Assembly: GCF_014042355.1 (NCBI RefSeq)
Contig: NZ_JACEZU010000003.1
Location: 186,001-250,000, forward strand
DNA length: 64,000 bases
Direction: 5' to 3'
Source of the DNA: Rugamonas apoptosis
GTDB lineage: Bacteria; Pseudomonadota; Gammaproteobacteria; Burkholderiales; Burkholderiaceae_D
Position numbers and translations under genes: made by a program. A model generated the notes under the pieces. It saw nothing but the letters and a program-made list of their open reading frames with translations, made no database searches and had not been told where the DNA came from. Shown in pieces: positions 45,192 to 54,696 of this stretch. Numbering within the stretch: position 1 is the stretch's first letter; the number at the start of each line of letters is the position of its first letter.

Positions 45192-45383
45192 ATGAGCAAC
45201 GATTTGCCGGTGCGGCCCGACACGCCGTGCGTGGCCGTCTGTTCCACCACCTTCGACGAGATTTGCCGCGGCTGCGGGCGCAGCGTGGTGGAGGTGGCGC
45301 ACTGGGTGGCCATGACGGCCGATCAGAAGGAAGTGGTGTGGCAGCGTATCCTGGCCCAGGGTTACCCGCGCCGCAACACCTGA
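45192..45383 (+). CDS. DUF1289 family small Cys-rich protein
   Basis: The 63-aa protein has the family pattern TPCVAVCSTTFDEICRGCGR with four cysteines, followed by EVAHWVAMTADQKEVVWQRI. The cysteines probably bind zinc or an iron-sulfur centre. Function is unknown. It starts one base after the DUF1415 stop. Confidence 0.85.
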   Translation: MSNDLPVRPDTPCVAVCSTTFDEICRGCGRSVVEVAHWVAMTADQKEVVWQRILAQGYPRRNT

Positions 45384-45431
45384 CGTCTGACGCGGCATGG
45401 CGGCCTGGGCGCCGCCGTCCGCCGCGACTAA

Positions 45432-45938
45432 TTAATAGGTGCCGATGAAGTTCTTCTTGCCGATATCGAGGCCGTTGTGGCGCAGGATGTCGTAAGCCGT
45501 GGTGGCGTGGAAGAAGAAGTGGGGCAGCGCGTAATGCAGCAGATAGGCCTGGCCCGTGAAGTGCTTGGTCTTCTCGCCGCTGCCGGTGGTGATGGCGCGT
45601 TCCTCGCTGCCGGCGATCTGTTCCTGCGGCACGGTGTCGATGAAGGCCAGCGTCTTGACGATGCGCGCCTTCAGGTCGGCGAAGCTGCGCTCATTGTCCT
45701 CGAACGCGGGCACGTCCACGCCGCCCAGGCGCGCGCTGCAGCCTTTGGCGAAGTCGCAGGCGATCTGGATCTGGCGGATGAAGGGCAGCATGTCCGGATA
45801 CAGTCGGAATTGCAGCAGGGCTTGCGGGTCGATTTTTTTCTCGTCGGCGTGGGTTTCGGCCTTGTCGAGGATGGCCAGCAAGCTGTTCAGTATTTGTTTG
45901 AACACTGGCACGGATGCGGAGTACATGGATAGGGTCAT
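45432..45938 (-). CDS. DUF1993 family protein
   Basis: The 168-aa protein fits DUF1993, a helical family related to DinB-like four-helix bundles: MYSASVPVFKQILNSLLAIL, RLYPDMLPFIRQIQIACDFA, and HYALPHFFFHATTAYDILRH near the end. The conserved His residues could bind metal. Function unknown; no operon partner. Confidence 0.85.
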   Translation of the reverse strand: MTLSMYSASVPVFKQILNSLLAILDKAETHADEKKIDPQALLQFRLYPDMLPFIRQIQIACDFAKGCSARLGGVDVPAFEDNERSFADLKARIVKTLAFIDTVPQEQIAGSEERAITTGSGEKTKHFTGQAYLLHYALPHFFFHATTAYDILRHNGLDIGKKNFIGTY

Positions 45939-46137
45939 GGCGATTCCTCAGGTTGGGAGCGCAGATCATAGCCTGCCTGCGGTTTTTTTGCTGGCGGCGA
46001 CCGAACTGTGCCATCAGGCGCGCCGGCGGATGACTTTTGCGTGTCTTTCCGTGCATAATTCTGTATAGAACAACGAATCGACCAACCAGCTTGATGATGC
46101 AAACTGATAAAACAGGCCGCTGCGGCGCGTCACGTGC

Positions 46138-49100
46138 ATGACCAGTGCCCTCTACCAGCAGGTGCGTCAGCGGCTGACCGCGTTGTACGGCCTGTCCATC
46201 TATGGCGCGCTGCTGCTGGTGGTGTTCGGCGGCCTGGTGATTCCGGCCATGATAGGCAGTTACCTGCTGATCGGCGTGCACGAGCAGCAGTCGGCCAAGG
46301 TGGCACTGAACGAGGCGCTGCAGCGCAACGCCGACATCCTGGCGCTGGGCATGCAGGAATCGCTGTGGAACATGAATGCGGAATCGGCCCATTCGCTGGT
46401 CGAATCCGTCATGCGCGACCGTTCGGTGTTGCAGGTGGAAGTGACGGGGCAGGCCGATACCCAGTTCATCAGCGTGCAGTCGCCGCGCCGCGCCACCGGC
46501 CACGTGTTCCGCGCCGAGCGCGAAATCCTGGTGCGGGGCGAACATATCGGCCGCATCATGGTCGAGATGGACGACGCGCGCAGCCAGCAGGACTTGCGCG
46601 AGAAGCAGCTGTCCTATGTGTTCGTGCTGGCGGCCCAGCTCACCGTGTCGCTGCTGCTGATCATACTGTTCCTGAATAAGCGCCTGATCAAGCCCTTGCG
46701 CAAGCTGATGCGCTTTTCCGACCGCCTGTCCCATGGCGACTTCGAAACCCAGCTCGACCTGACCGGCAGCGATGAACTGGGGCGCCTGGCCGGCCAGCTG
46801 GAGCAGATGCGGGTGGCCATCAAGCACCTGTTCGAAGATATCGGCCAGCGCGAGGAACGCTTCCGCACCATCGTGACCCAGGTGCCGGGCGCCGTGTTCC
46901 GCTTCCGGCCGGATGGTCCGATCGACTTCGTGTCGGACGCCATCGAAGGCATTTGCGGCTACTCGGCCGCCCAGTTCATGCGCAGCACCACCCACGCGTG
47001 GGCCAACCTGATCTGCCCGGAAGACCGCAAGGCGCAGCGTCGCTGCGTGGCCCAGGCCGTGCGCGATGGCCAGCCGTACGAGATCGAATACCGCATCACC
47101 GACGCCAACGGCATCGAGCGCTGGGTGGCCGAGAATGGCCAGCCGCAGATGGCGGACGGCGACCATGATTCGCCCTGGGTGGACGGCATCATCTCCGACA
47201 TCAGCCAGCGCAAGCATAACGAGATGCGCATCGAAGCCCTGCTGGCCGAACAAAGCGCGATTCTCGATAACGTGATGTTCGGCGTGATGTTCGTGCGTAA
47301 CCGTACCATCGTCTCCGTCAACCGCCGCTGCGAGGAATTGTTCGGCTACGAGCCGGGCGCCATGACGGGCAGCTCCACCGCCATCGTGTTCCCCAACGCG
47401 TTTGACTTCGAGGCGGCCGGCGCGCGCCAGTACTCGTCGCTGGCCTCGGGCGACTACTTCAGCGAGGAACGCAACTACCGGCGCAAGGACGGCAGCCTGT
47501 TCTGGTGCATGGTGAGCGGCTGCGCGATCGACCAGAACCGCCCCAACGAGGGCAGCATCTGGGTCTATGCCGACATCTCGGCCCGCAAGGAGGCCGAGGA
47601 AAAGCTGCGCCTGTCGGCCACGGTGCTGGAACACATCGCCGACGGCGTGATGGTGGTGGATGCGGCCGGCAAGATCGTCGCCGTCAATCCGGCCTTCACC
47701 CAGATCACGGGCTACAGCGAGCAGGAGGCGCTGGGCCGGGACCGCACGCTCACGCGCTCGGGCCGCCACGACGACGCGTTCTACCAGAGCCTGTGGACGG
47801 AACTGGTGACCACCGGTTTCTGGCGCGGCGAGATCTGGAACCTGCGCAAGAGCGGCGAGCTGTATCTGGAATGGCTGACGGTGAGCGCCGTGCGCGACAA
47901 CCGGGGCCAGACCACGCACTACGTGGGCGTGTTCAGCGACATCACGCAAGTGAAGGAGTCGCAGGAGAAGCTGGACCACCTGGCGCACCACGATCCGCTC
48001 ACGGCGCTGCCCAACCGCCTGCTGTTTAACGACCGCCTGCAGCACGCGCTGCAGCGGGCCACGCGCGACCACGAACAACTGGCGCTGCTGTTCATCGACC
48101 TGGACCGCTTCAAGAACGTCAACGACACGCTGGGCCACCACATCGGCGACGAACTGCTCAAGCAGGTGGCCAAGGCGCTGCAGGAAAAGCTGCGCGAAGG
48201 CGACACGCTGGCGCGCCTGGGGGGCGATGAATTCATCGTGCTGCTGGAGAATGTGGATGGCCAGCACGGCGCCGGCCTGGTGTCGGACAAGCTGGTGGCC
48301 ATGTTCGAGCAGCCCTTCATCGTGGCGGGGCACGAACTGTTCGTCACCTGCAGCGTGGGCATCAGCCTGTTCCCGACCGACGCCACCGACCTCAATATGC
48401 TGATCCGCAACGCCGACGTGGCCATGTACCAGGCCAAGGCGCGCGGGCGCAATGGCTACAGCTTCTACGCGCCGTCCATGACGGGCGAGGGCGTGGAGCG
48501 CTTGCGGCTGGAGACCTTCCTGCGCCGTTCGATCGAGAAAGAGGAGATCTTCCTCAACTACCAGCCGCAGGTGGAGATCGACACGGGACGGCTGGTGGGC
48601 GTGGAGGCGCTGGTGCGGTGGAACCATCCGGAGCTGGGGCCGGTGCCGCCGGTGCGCTTCATTCCGCTGGCCGAGGACACGGGCTTCATCAACCAGCTGG
48701 GCAAGTGGGTGCTGCACGAGGCCTGCCGCCAGATGATGCGCTGGCAGGACGCCGGGTTGCATGTGCCTAAGATCGCCGTCAACCTGTCGGTCAAGCAGTT
48801 CGAGCGGGGCAGCATCGTCAACATGGTGGCCGAGATCCTGCGCGAGACGGGGCTGGAGCCGGAACGCTTGCAGCTGGAGGTGACGGAGTCGGTCATCATG
48901 AACACGGGCGACGCGCTCAATTTCATCAATGACCTGCACTCGATCGGGGTGGGGCTGGCGATTGACGATTTCGGCACCGGCTATTCCTCGCTGGCCTACC
49001 TCAAGCAGTTGCCGGTGCAGACGCTGAAGATCGACCGTTCCTTCATCCAGGATATTTCGACGGACGTGAACGATGAGGCGATCGCCATCGCCATCATCCA

Positions 49101-49263
49101 GCTGGGCAAGAGCATGAATTTGTCCGTGATCGCGGAAGGGGTGGAAACGGAAGATCAGGCCGCCTTCCTGCTGCGGCAGGGCTGCCGTCTGGCGCAAGGT
49201 TATTTGTACAGCAAGCCATTGCTGGCCGAGGATATGCTGCTGCGCTGGCGCGTGCCCGCGTAA
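46138..49263 (+). CDS. Membrane PAS-GGDEF-EAL dual-domain c-di-GMP protein
   Basis: The 1041-aa protein has helices at about 18-45 and 160-180 enclosing a periplasmic sensor, HAMP to about 235, and three PAS domains (about 237-360, 370-485, 490-612). A GGDEF domain (motif intact at 695-699, inhibitory RxxD as REGD just before) and an EAL domain (EAL at 823-825, DDFGTGYSSLAYLKQLPV) follow. Both active sites look complete, so it could make or degrade c-di-GMP; in such proteins one activity usually dominates. The inputs are unknown. Confidence 0.93.
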   Translation: MTSALYQQVRQRLTALYGLSIYGALLLVVFGGLVIPAMIGSYLLIGVHEQQSAKVALNEALQRNADILALGMQESLWNMNAESAHSLVESVMRDRSVLQVEVTGQADTQFISVQSPRRATGHVFRAEREILVRGEHIGRIMVEMDDARSQQDLREKQLSYVFVLAAQLTVSLLLIILFLNKRLIKPLRKLMRFSDRLSHGDFETQLDLTGSDELGRLAGQLEQMRVAIKHLFEDIGQREERFRTIVTQVPGAVFRFRPDGPIDFVSDAIEGICGYSAAQFMRSTTHAWANLICPEDRKAQRRCVAQAVRDGQPYEIEYRITDANGIERWVAENGQPQMADGDHDSPWVDGIISDISQRKHNEMRIEALLAEQSAILDNVMFGVMFVRNRTIVSVNRRCEELFGYEPGAMTGSSTAIVFPNAFDFEAAGARQYSSLASGDYFSEERNYRRKDGSLFWCMVSGCAIDQNRPNEGSIWVYADISARKEAEEKLRLSATVLEHIADGVMVVDAAGKIVAVNPAFTQITGYSEQEALGRDRTLTRSGRHDDAFYQSLWTELVTTGFWRGEIWNLRKSGELYLEWLTVSAVRDNRGQTTHYVGVFSDITQVKESQEKLDHLAHHDPLTALPNRLLFNDRLQHALQRATRDHEQLALLFIDLDRFKNVNDTLGHHIGDELLKQVAKALQEKLREGDTLARLGGDEFIVLLENVDGQHGAGLVSDKLVAMFEQPFIVAGHELFVTCSVGISLFPTDATDLNMLIRNADVAMYQAKARGRNGYSFYAPSMTGEGVERLRLETFLRRSIEKEEIFLNYQPQVEIDTGRLVGVEALVRWNHPELGPVPPVRFIPLAEDTGFINQLGKWVLHEACRQMMRWQDAGLHVPKIAVNLSVKQFERGSIVNMVAEILRETGLEPERLQLEVTESVIMNTGDALNFINDLHSIGVGLAIDDFGTGYSSLAYLKQLPVQTLKIDRSFIQDISTDVNDEAIAIAIIQLGKSMNLSVIAEGVETEDQAAFLLRQGCRLAQGYLYSKPLLAEDMLLRWRVPA

Positions 49264-49352
49264 GGCGCCGTTTCAGCGGGCGGCCGGCGGGCCAGCTCCG
49301 TACTCGCTAGCCGCTGGGCCGACATTGTCGTCGCAGGCCGTGTGCGCGTGCG

Positions 49353-49781
49353 TCAGGTGTGCGCGGCGCGCAGCAGCGTGCGCAGGTTGCAGTCGCGCTG
49401 CCACTGGCGGCGTTCCTCGCTGGCGGCCGTCAGCGCGTTCAATTCCTCAGCGCTGTGGGCTGATTGGGCCTGCACCAGACGGTGCGCCAGACCCGCGTCG
49501 GGCAGCATGGTGCCGAAGAAGGCCACCTGTTCGCCATGCTGGATCAACAGGGTGGGGAAATTCTCCACGTCCAGCTCACCCACCACGTCCGCGTTATCCT
49601 CGATATCGATCCAGATGAAGCACTTGTCGGGATGGCGCGCCGCCAATTCGTCGAAGGTGGCGCGGTACGAGGAGCAGGTGCCGCACCAGGCGGCGCAGAG
49701 GCAAGCGACGATCCAGCGCTCGCCAGCGAGGGCGGCGGCGATGTCGTGGTGATTGTCGGAGCTGAGGGTCAGGCTGTGCAT
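49353..49781 (-). CDS. Thioredoxin-like protein
   Basis: The 142-aa protein has a thioredoxin fold with the active site AAWCGTCSSY (CGTC instead of the usual CGPC), the strand FIWIDIEDNADVV, and the cis-proline region NFPTLLIQ. No signal peptide, so it acts in the cytoplasm. It carries an extra helical tail after the domain. Partner unknown. Confidence 0.85.
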   Translation of the reverse strand: MHSLTLSSDNHHDIAAALAGERWIVACLCAAWCGTCSSYRATFDELAARHPDKCFIWIDIEDNADVVGELDVENFPTLLIQHGEQVAFFGTMLPDAGLAHRLVQAQSAHSAEELNALTAASEERRQWQRDCNLRTLLRAAHT

Positions 49782-49928
49782 GGGAAATCGGCTATCGGAG
49801 GCGCCCGGGGCGCCAAACGTTCACATTCTACATGGGCGAAGCCTGCGGCGGAGGGGGGGAGGCCTGGAAGTGGCGTTCAAAAGGGCCGCGTATGGCCCGA
49901 ATCAGGAGAGTGCGGGTTAAAATACGGG

Positions 49929-50657
49929 ATGCCTACGATACTTGCCATTGAAACTTCCTCCGAACTGGCTTCCTGCGCGCTGCTGCGCGATGGAGCCGTC
50001 ATCGCCCGCGCTTCTTCCGGCGTGCGCACCCATTCCCAGTCCATTTTGCCGATGGTGCAGGAGCTGCTGGCCGAAGCTTGCATCGCGCTCCAGCAATGCG
50101 ACGCCATCGCCTACGGCTCCGGCCCCGGCTCCTTCACCGGCGTGCGCACCGCGTGCGGCGTGGCGCAGGGGCTGGCGTTCGGCGCCGGTTTGCCCGTGGT
50201 ACCGGTGGTGACGCTGGACGCGATGGCGCTGGCCTGCCATCAGCAACATGGTGCGGACGCGGTGCTGACCGTGCTCGATGCGCGCATGGGCGAGGTCTAT
50301 TGGGCCCAGTATCGCTTTGACGCGGGCGCGGTGGCGCCAGCGGTGGTGCTGGCGCCGGCGCTGGCAGCGCCTGAGGCGGTGCAGCCGCAAGGCCAGCCTG
50401 TCGCCTGCGGCAATGGCTTCGCGGCCTATGCCGAGGCGTTGGCCGGCCTGGCCTGCGCGCCATCGGCCCACGGCGAGGTGATGCCGCACGCGGCGCAGAT
50501 CGCGCAGCTGGCCGCCGTGGCGTTCGCAGCCGGCCATGCCGTGTCGGCCGCCGAGGCGCAGCCGCTTTACCTGCGCAACAAGATCGCCTACACCAGCGCC
50601 GAACGCCGTGACATGCAGGCGGCCAAGGCGGCCCAGGCGGATGGGGCTGGCGCATGA
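49929..50657 (+). CDS. tsaB: tRNA threonylcarbamoyladenosine protein TsaB
   Basis: The 242-aa protein is the TsaD-binding partner needed for the t6A37 tRNA modification. It shows ILAIETSSELASCAL, HSQSILPMVQELL, IAYGSGPGSFTGVRTACGV and VLDARMGEVYWAQYRF. The ATG at 49929 lies six bases after TAAAAT, so the mRNA may be leaderless; the frame is open much further upstream but not protein-like. Stop and rimI start overlap (ATGA). Confidence 0.93.
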   Translation: MPTILAIETSSELASCALLRDGAVIARASSGVRTHSQSILPMVQELLAEACIALQQCDAIAYGSGPGSFTGVRTACGVAQGLAFGAGLPVVPVVTLDAMALACHQQHGADAVLTVLDARMGEVYWAQYRFDAGAVAPAVVLAPALAAPEAVQPQGQPVACGNGFAAYAEALAGLACAPSAHGEVMPHAAQIAQLAAVAFAAGHAVSAAEAQPLYLRNKIAYTSAERRDMQAAKAAQADGAGA

Positions 50658-51124
50658 AGCCAGTGTGGGATCTGGCCCGGCTCCAGTATGAGCCGATGCA
50701 ATCGTCCGACCTGGAAGATGTGGTGGCGCTGGAGCAGACCGTCTATCCACACCCGTGGAGCCGCGCCAATTTCGACGATTCGCTGGCTAGCGGTTACCAG
50801 GCCTGGGTATTGCGCGACGCGGGCGGCGAGTTGCTGGGCTATTTCCTGCTGATGGCCATTGTCGATGAAGCCCATCTGCTTAACGTGGCCGTGTCGGCCG
50901 AGCGCCAGGGGCAGGGGCTGGGACGCTTCCTGCTGAACCAGGCCGTCGCGTGCGCGCGCGGGCTGGGCATGGAATCGGTGCTGCTGGAAGTACGGCCTTC
51001 GAACACGCGGGCGCTGGAGATCTACCAGCGCTATGGATTCCAACAGATCGGCCGGCGCAAGGCTTACTACCCGGCCGCCAATCAGCAACGCGAGGACGCG
51101 ATCGTCATGCGGTTCGGATTATGA
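50654..51124 (+). CDS. rimI: Ribosomal protein S18 alanine acetyltransferase RimI
   Basis: The 156-aa GNAT enzyme acetylates the N-terminus of ribosomal protein S18. It has VALEQTVYPHPWSRANFDDS, LLNVAVSAERQGQGLGRFLL (acetyl-CoA loop QGQGLG) and EVRPSNTRALEIYQRYGF. It overlaps tsaB upstream and the UDG gene downstream by ATGA, showing a coupled operon. Confidence 0.93.
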   Translation: MKPVWDLARLQYEPMQSSDLEDVVALEQTVYPHPWSRANFDDSLASGYQAWVLRDAGGELLGYFLLMAIVDEAHLLNVAVSAERQGQGLGRFLLNQAVACARGLGMESVLLEVRPSNTRALEIYQRYGFQQIGRRKAYYPAANQQREDAIVMRFGL

Positions 51125-52149
51125 GTCAGCAGTCTGTCCGCAGCTCCGCCTTTCTCGATGAGATGGGCGTCGGCCCCCTGTGGCAGTTGCGCCATCCAAC
51201 ACCGTCGCAGCCGGACGCCGCGCCCGGTGAGGTAATGGATGCGCCGGCGGTGCAGGTGGCGGCGCCCGTGCCCGCAGCGCCAGCCGTCTCCGCGGCGCAG
51301 ATTATGTCCGCCGCCGTACCGGTGGCCGCACCGACATTTGCTCCCACCGCTCCCGCAGCTGCGCCCGCGCCTGTCCCCGTGGCCGCGCCCGCGCCAGTGC
51401 AGGCGCCCGCGCGCGAGGCTGAGACGCCAGCCGTGTCCGCGCCGATGGCCGCCGCCATGGCCGCCCCCGAGCCAGATGCGCTCGACGCAGCCAACGCATC
51501 GGCCGCCGACCTCGCCGATGACGATTCCACAGCCTGGTTCGATGATGCGCCCACACCCGCCCGTCCGGCCCCGGTCAGCGAGGAAGCCATCGCCGCCATG
51601 GACTGGCCGGCGCTCAAGCAGGCCATCGCCAGTTGCACCCGCTGCGACCTGTGTGCCACGCGCCGCGCCACCGTGCAGGGACGGGGCCACACGGGCGCGC
51701 AATGGATGGCGGTCACTGCCGCGCCGAACCGGCTCGATGAAAAGGAAGGCCGCGCCGTGGCCGGCGAAGCGGGCAAACTGCTCGACAACATGCTCAAGGC
51801 GATCGGCCTGACAACGGAAACGGACGTCTACCTGACTGGCCTCGTCAAATGCCGCCCGGCTGGCGACGATGGCGCCGAACGCGCACCCTCGCCGGACGAA
51901 GTGGCGGCCTGCCGTCCGTTCCTGGAGCGGGAACTGGCGCTGACCGGCGCCGGCATGGTGCTCACCTTCGGCCAGGCCGCCGCCAAGGGCTTGCTGGGCG
52001 TGGCCTCGCGCGGCAAGGTGCATCGCCATGGCGCGCTGCCCGTGGTCGCCACTTACCATCCGGCCGACCTGCTGCGGCGGCCGGAAGACAAGGCCAAGGC
52101 ATGGGCCGACCTGTGCCTGGCCAGGGGCATGCGTGACCACGCCGCCTGA
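51121..52149 (+). CDS. Uracil-DNA glycosylase family 4-like protein with degenerate motif A
   Basis: The 342-aa protein has about 110 Ala/Pro-rich residues (38-150), then a family 4 UDG-like domain. Iron-sulfur cysteines are present (Cys172, Cys175, Cys244 in VKCRP, Cys264 in AACRPFL). Motif B is kept as YHPADLLRR (His313). The family motif GEAPG is replaced by TAAPN near 199-203, so the conserved glutamate is Ala200. It may have altered activity or act as a phage-polymerase-like component. The start is decided by the ATGA overlap with rimI. Confidence 0.85.
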   Translation: MSQQSVRSSAFLDEMGVGPLWQLRHPTPSQPDAAPGEVMDAPAVQVAAPVPAAPAVSAAQIMSAAVPVAAPTFAPTAPAAAPAPVPVAAPAPVQAPAREAETPAVSAPMAAAMAAPEPDALDAANASAADLADDDSTAWFDDAPTPARPAPVSEEAIAAMDWPALKQAIASCTRCDLCATRRATVQGRGHTGAQWMAVTAAPNRLDEKEGRAVAGEAGKLLDNMLKAIGLTTETDVYLTGLVKCRPAGDDGAERAPSPDEVAACRPFLERELALTGAGMVLTFGQAAAKGLLGVASRGKVHRHGALPVVATYHPADLLRRPEDKAKAWADLCLARGMRDHAA

Positions 52150-53119
52150 CGCCGGCGACGACAACTTCCAGGCGCGTTTCGAGCGCCGCTGGGGCCATTT
52201 GACCCGTTCCCATGTGCGGGCGCTGGCCTGGCTGCTGGACGCACCCGACCTGCTGGACCCGGCCTCGCCGCACTGGCGGGGCCGTATCGCCATGCTGGGC
52301 GCGGTGACGCCGGCCGTGGCCGATTGGCTGGCCGCGCTGGAAGCCGATCCGGCGCCGCTGGACGCCGCGCTGGGCCAGCGTTTCTATTCCCGTCTGGGCC
52401 TGTATGCGGAGAAGCTGATGGCCTTCTATTTTCAGCAGCACGGCATGTTGGCCGCGCACGGCCTGCAGGTGCGCGCCAACCGCAATGACACGGTGGGCGA
52501 ATTCGACTTCCTGCTGCGCGATGGCGGCCGGTTGCTGCACTGGGAGCTGGCCACCAAGTTCTACCTGTTCGACAGCGCGCCGCCATGGGATGCCGATGAC
52601 GGCAGTTTCAATTGCCTGATCGGCCCCAACCTGGCCGATACGCTGGGCGCCAAGATGCGCAAGATCCTCGACAAACAGCTGGTGCTGGCCAGCCATCCGG
52701 CCGCGCAGGCGCTGCTGCCGCAGCCGGTCGATCGCGCGCAGGCGCTGGTCAAGGGCTGGCTGTTTTATCCGGGTGGCGTGCGGCGCGCGTTGGAAGGCAT
52801 CTCGCAACCGCATTGCCACGGTTTCTGGTTCACGCTGGCCGAGTCGGCGGCGCTGGAAGGGGAGCGCTTCATATTGATGCCGCGCCTGGAATGGCTGGCG
52901 CCCATGAAGGCGCCGCTGGCTACGGCCCCGGTGCTGGACCGGGCCGAATTGCAGCAGGTCCTGGCGCGCCATATGGCGACCGTGGCCACGCCGCAGATGG
53001 TGGCGGTGGTGGTTCCGCAAGATGGCTGGTGGGTGGAGCGTGCGCGCGGCTTCGTGGTGCCCGATGATTGGCGCGCACAGGCGGTGGCGCGCCGGCTGGC
53101 CGGCACGCTGCCATCCTGA
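52133..53119 (+). CDS. DUF1853 family protein
   Basis: The 328-aa protein fits DUF1853 (FERRWGHLTRSHVRALAWLL, FYSRLGLYAEKLMAFYFQQH, GEFDFLLRDGGRLLHWELAT, which resembles PD-(D/E)xK nuclease core patterns). A GTG at 52133 overlaps the last 17 bases of the UDG gene and is the first sensible start. It is the fourth gene of the tsaB-rimI-UDG operon. Function unknown; a nuclease-like fold is only a suggestion. Confidence 0.8.
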   Translation: MTTPPDAGDDNFQARFERRWGHLTRSHVRALAWLLDAPDLLDPASPHWRGRIAMLGAVTPAVADWLAALEADPAPLDAALGQRFYSRLGLYAEKLMAFYFQQHGMLAAHGLQVRANRNDTVGEFDFLLRDGGRLLHWELATKFYLFDSAPPWDADDGSFNCLIGPNLADTLGAKMRKILDKQLVLASHPAAQALLPQPVDRAQALVKGWLFYPGGVRRALEGISQPHCHGFWFTLAESAALEGERFILMPRLEWLAPMKAPLATAPVLDRAELQQVLARHMATVATPQMVAVVVPQDGWWVERARGFVVPDDWRAQAVARRLAGTLPS

Positions 53120-53123
53120 TTTT

Positions 53124-53228
53124 TTGAGGCTGGTTCAAAATGGCCGTGGCGAGGCGTGGCGACGAAGACAGTGCGCCTGCACGGCGAGGCGCCACAACAA
53201 AGCCACGGGCTTTTTGAAACGGCCTCTT
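53124..53228. repeat. Foldback repeat element, copy 1
   Basis: About 105 bp that can fold into one long hairpin: GAGGC (53126) pairs with GCCTC (53222-53226), then TTCAAAA with TTTTGAA, CCGTGGC with GCCACGG, GTGGCG with CGCCAC, and GTGC with GCAC at the tip. It lies between the convergent DUF1853 and lplT genes and ends at the lplT stop. Its core is about 89% identical to the copy at 60653-60760, in inverted orientation. Confidence 0.85.
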
Positions 53229-54489
53229 AGTGTTTCATCTCGCCGATCAGCGATAGTGAATCGTGCTCGCGCTGGTTGGCCGCGTGCTTGCGCATGATGA
53301 ACAGCATGACGCCGGCCACGAACAGGCCAAACAGGATGATGATGGCGTCCAGTTCCAGGTGCACACGCAGCATCAGCGAGTAGATCGCCAGCATGGTCAG
53401 GATGGACAGGTTTTCGTTGAAGTTCTGCACCGCGATCGAATGACCTGCGCTCATGAGCACGTGGCCGCGGTGTTGCAGCAGGGCGTTCATTGGCACCAAG
53501 AAGAAGCCAGACAGCACGCCGACCAGGATCAGCAGCGGGTAGGCCAGCCACACGGAATGGACCAGCGTCATGCCCATCACGATGCCGCCCATGGCGACGC
53601 CGAGCGGGATCACGGTGAGCGACTTGCGCAGCGAGATGAAGCAGGCCGACAGCACGGCGCCGGCGGCCACGCCGATCGCCACCACGCCCACCAGGCTGGT
53701 GGCTTTGTCATACGGCAGATGCAGCGATTTCTTGGCCCATTCCAGCACGATGAACTGCAACGTGGCCGCCGCGCCCCAGAACAGGGTGGTCACGGCCAGC
53801 GAAATCTGGCCCAGCTTATCCTTCCACAGCAGGCCGTAGCAGTTGGCGAAGTCGCTCACCAGCTTGATCGGATTGTGCTCCTGGTGCGGGTATTTGCAGC
53901 CGGTGTCGGGAATTTTCAGGTTGAACAGGGTGGCCAGCACGTAGATGCCTACCACCACGCAAAGCGCCGCTTCCGTCGGCGTGTCGATGCCGGTGTCGAT
54001 GAAGGGCACGTCAAAGCCCAGCAGGAAGGCCGAGGTGCGGCCGCTCACCAGCATGCCGCCCATGACGGTACCGAAGATGATGGAAGCGACTGTCAAGCCT
54101 TCGATCCAGCCATTGGCCGCCACCAGCTTTTCCGGCGGCAGCAGTTCCGTCAGGATGCCATATTTGGCGGGCGAATAGACGGCCGCGCCAAAGCCCACCA
54201 CGGCGTACGCCAGCAGCGGGTGGACGTTGAAGAAGATCAGGGCGCAACCGGCGATCTTGATCAGGTTGGCGATGAACATGACCCGGCCCTTGGGCAGCGA
54301 GTCGGCGAACGCCCCCACGAATGCGGCCAGCAGCACATAAAACAGCACGAATGACAATTTCAGCAGCGGCGTGATCCAGCCGGGCGACTTCATGCTGATC
54401 AACAGGTCAATCGCAACAAACAGCAGCGCGTTGTCCGCCAGGGACGAAAAGAACTGCGCTGCCATGATGGTATAAAAACCACGATTCAT
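53227..54489 (-). CDS. lplT: Lysophospholipid transporter LplT
   Basis: The 420-aa MFS protein moves lysophospholipids across the inner membrane for re-acylation. It begins NRGFYTIMAAQFFSSLADNA and shows ten to twelve helices with the LplT pattern FADSLPKGRVMFIANLIK and YSPAKYGILTELLPPEKLV. The acyltransferase Aas is not adjacent. ATG 54489 gives the usual family N-terminus; ATG 54516 adds nine residues. The stop codon touches the foldback repeat. Confidence 0.88.
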   Translation of the reverse strand: MNRGFYTIMAAQFFSSLADNALLFVAIDLLISMKSPGWITPLLKLSFVLFYVLLAAFVGAFADSLPKGRVMFIANLIKIAGCALIFFNVHPLLAYAVVGFGAAVYSPAKYGILTELLPPEKLVAANGWIEGLTVASIIFGTVMGGMLVSGRTSAFLLGFDVPFIDTGIDTPTEAALCVVVGIYVLATLFNLKIPDTGCKYPHQEHNPIKLVSDFANCYGLLWKDKLGQISLAVTTLFWGAAATLQFIVLEWAKKSLHLPYDKATSLVGVVAIGVAAGAVLSACFISLRKSLTVIPLGVAMGGIVMGMTLVHSVWLAYPLLILVGVLSGFFLVPMNALLQHRGHVLMSAGHSIAVQNFNENLSILTMLAIYSLMLRVHLELDAIIILFGLFVAGVMLFIMRKHAANQREHDSLSLIGEMKH

Positions 54490-54696
54490 ACTGAGACCTG
54501 AAAGCTTATCTGGCATGCTTTATACCATAAATGCCCTGCGATCCGAAGCAAACCGGCAACGACCCTGATATGCCTTATGGCCGTGGCGGTCGCGCGGCGT
54601 GTCCCCGGTGGTCCCAGCACGGCGTGCGAAGTGGACCCGCGCAGAACCGACCGGCTCCGGTAAAATACGGCTTCTTTCACCCAGCCTCGATTTCCT

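Noticed and set aside
45691..49197. Open frame of 1168 codons on the minus strand
   Set aside because: It is antisense to the PAS-GGDEF-EAL gene, whose domains are unmistakable. Long antisense frames are usual in GC-rich genes, and this one has a His/Gln/Arg-rich shadow composition.
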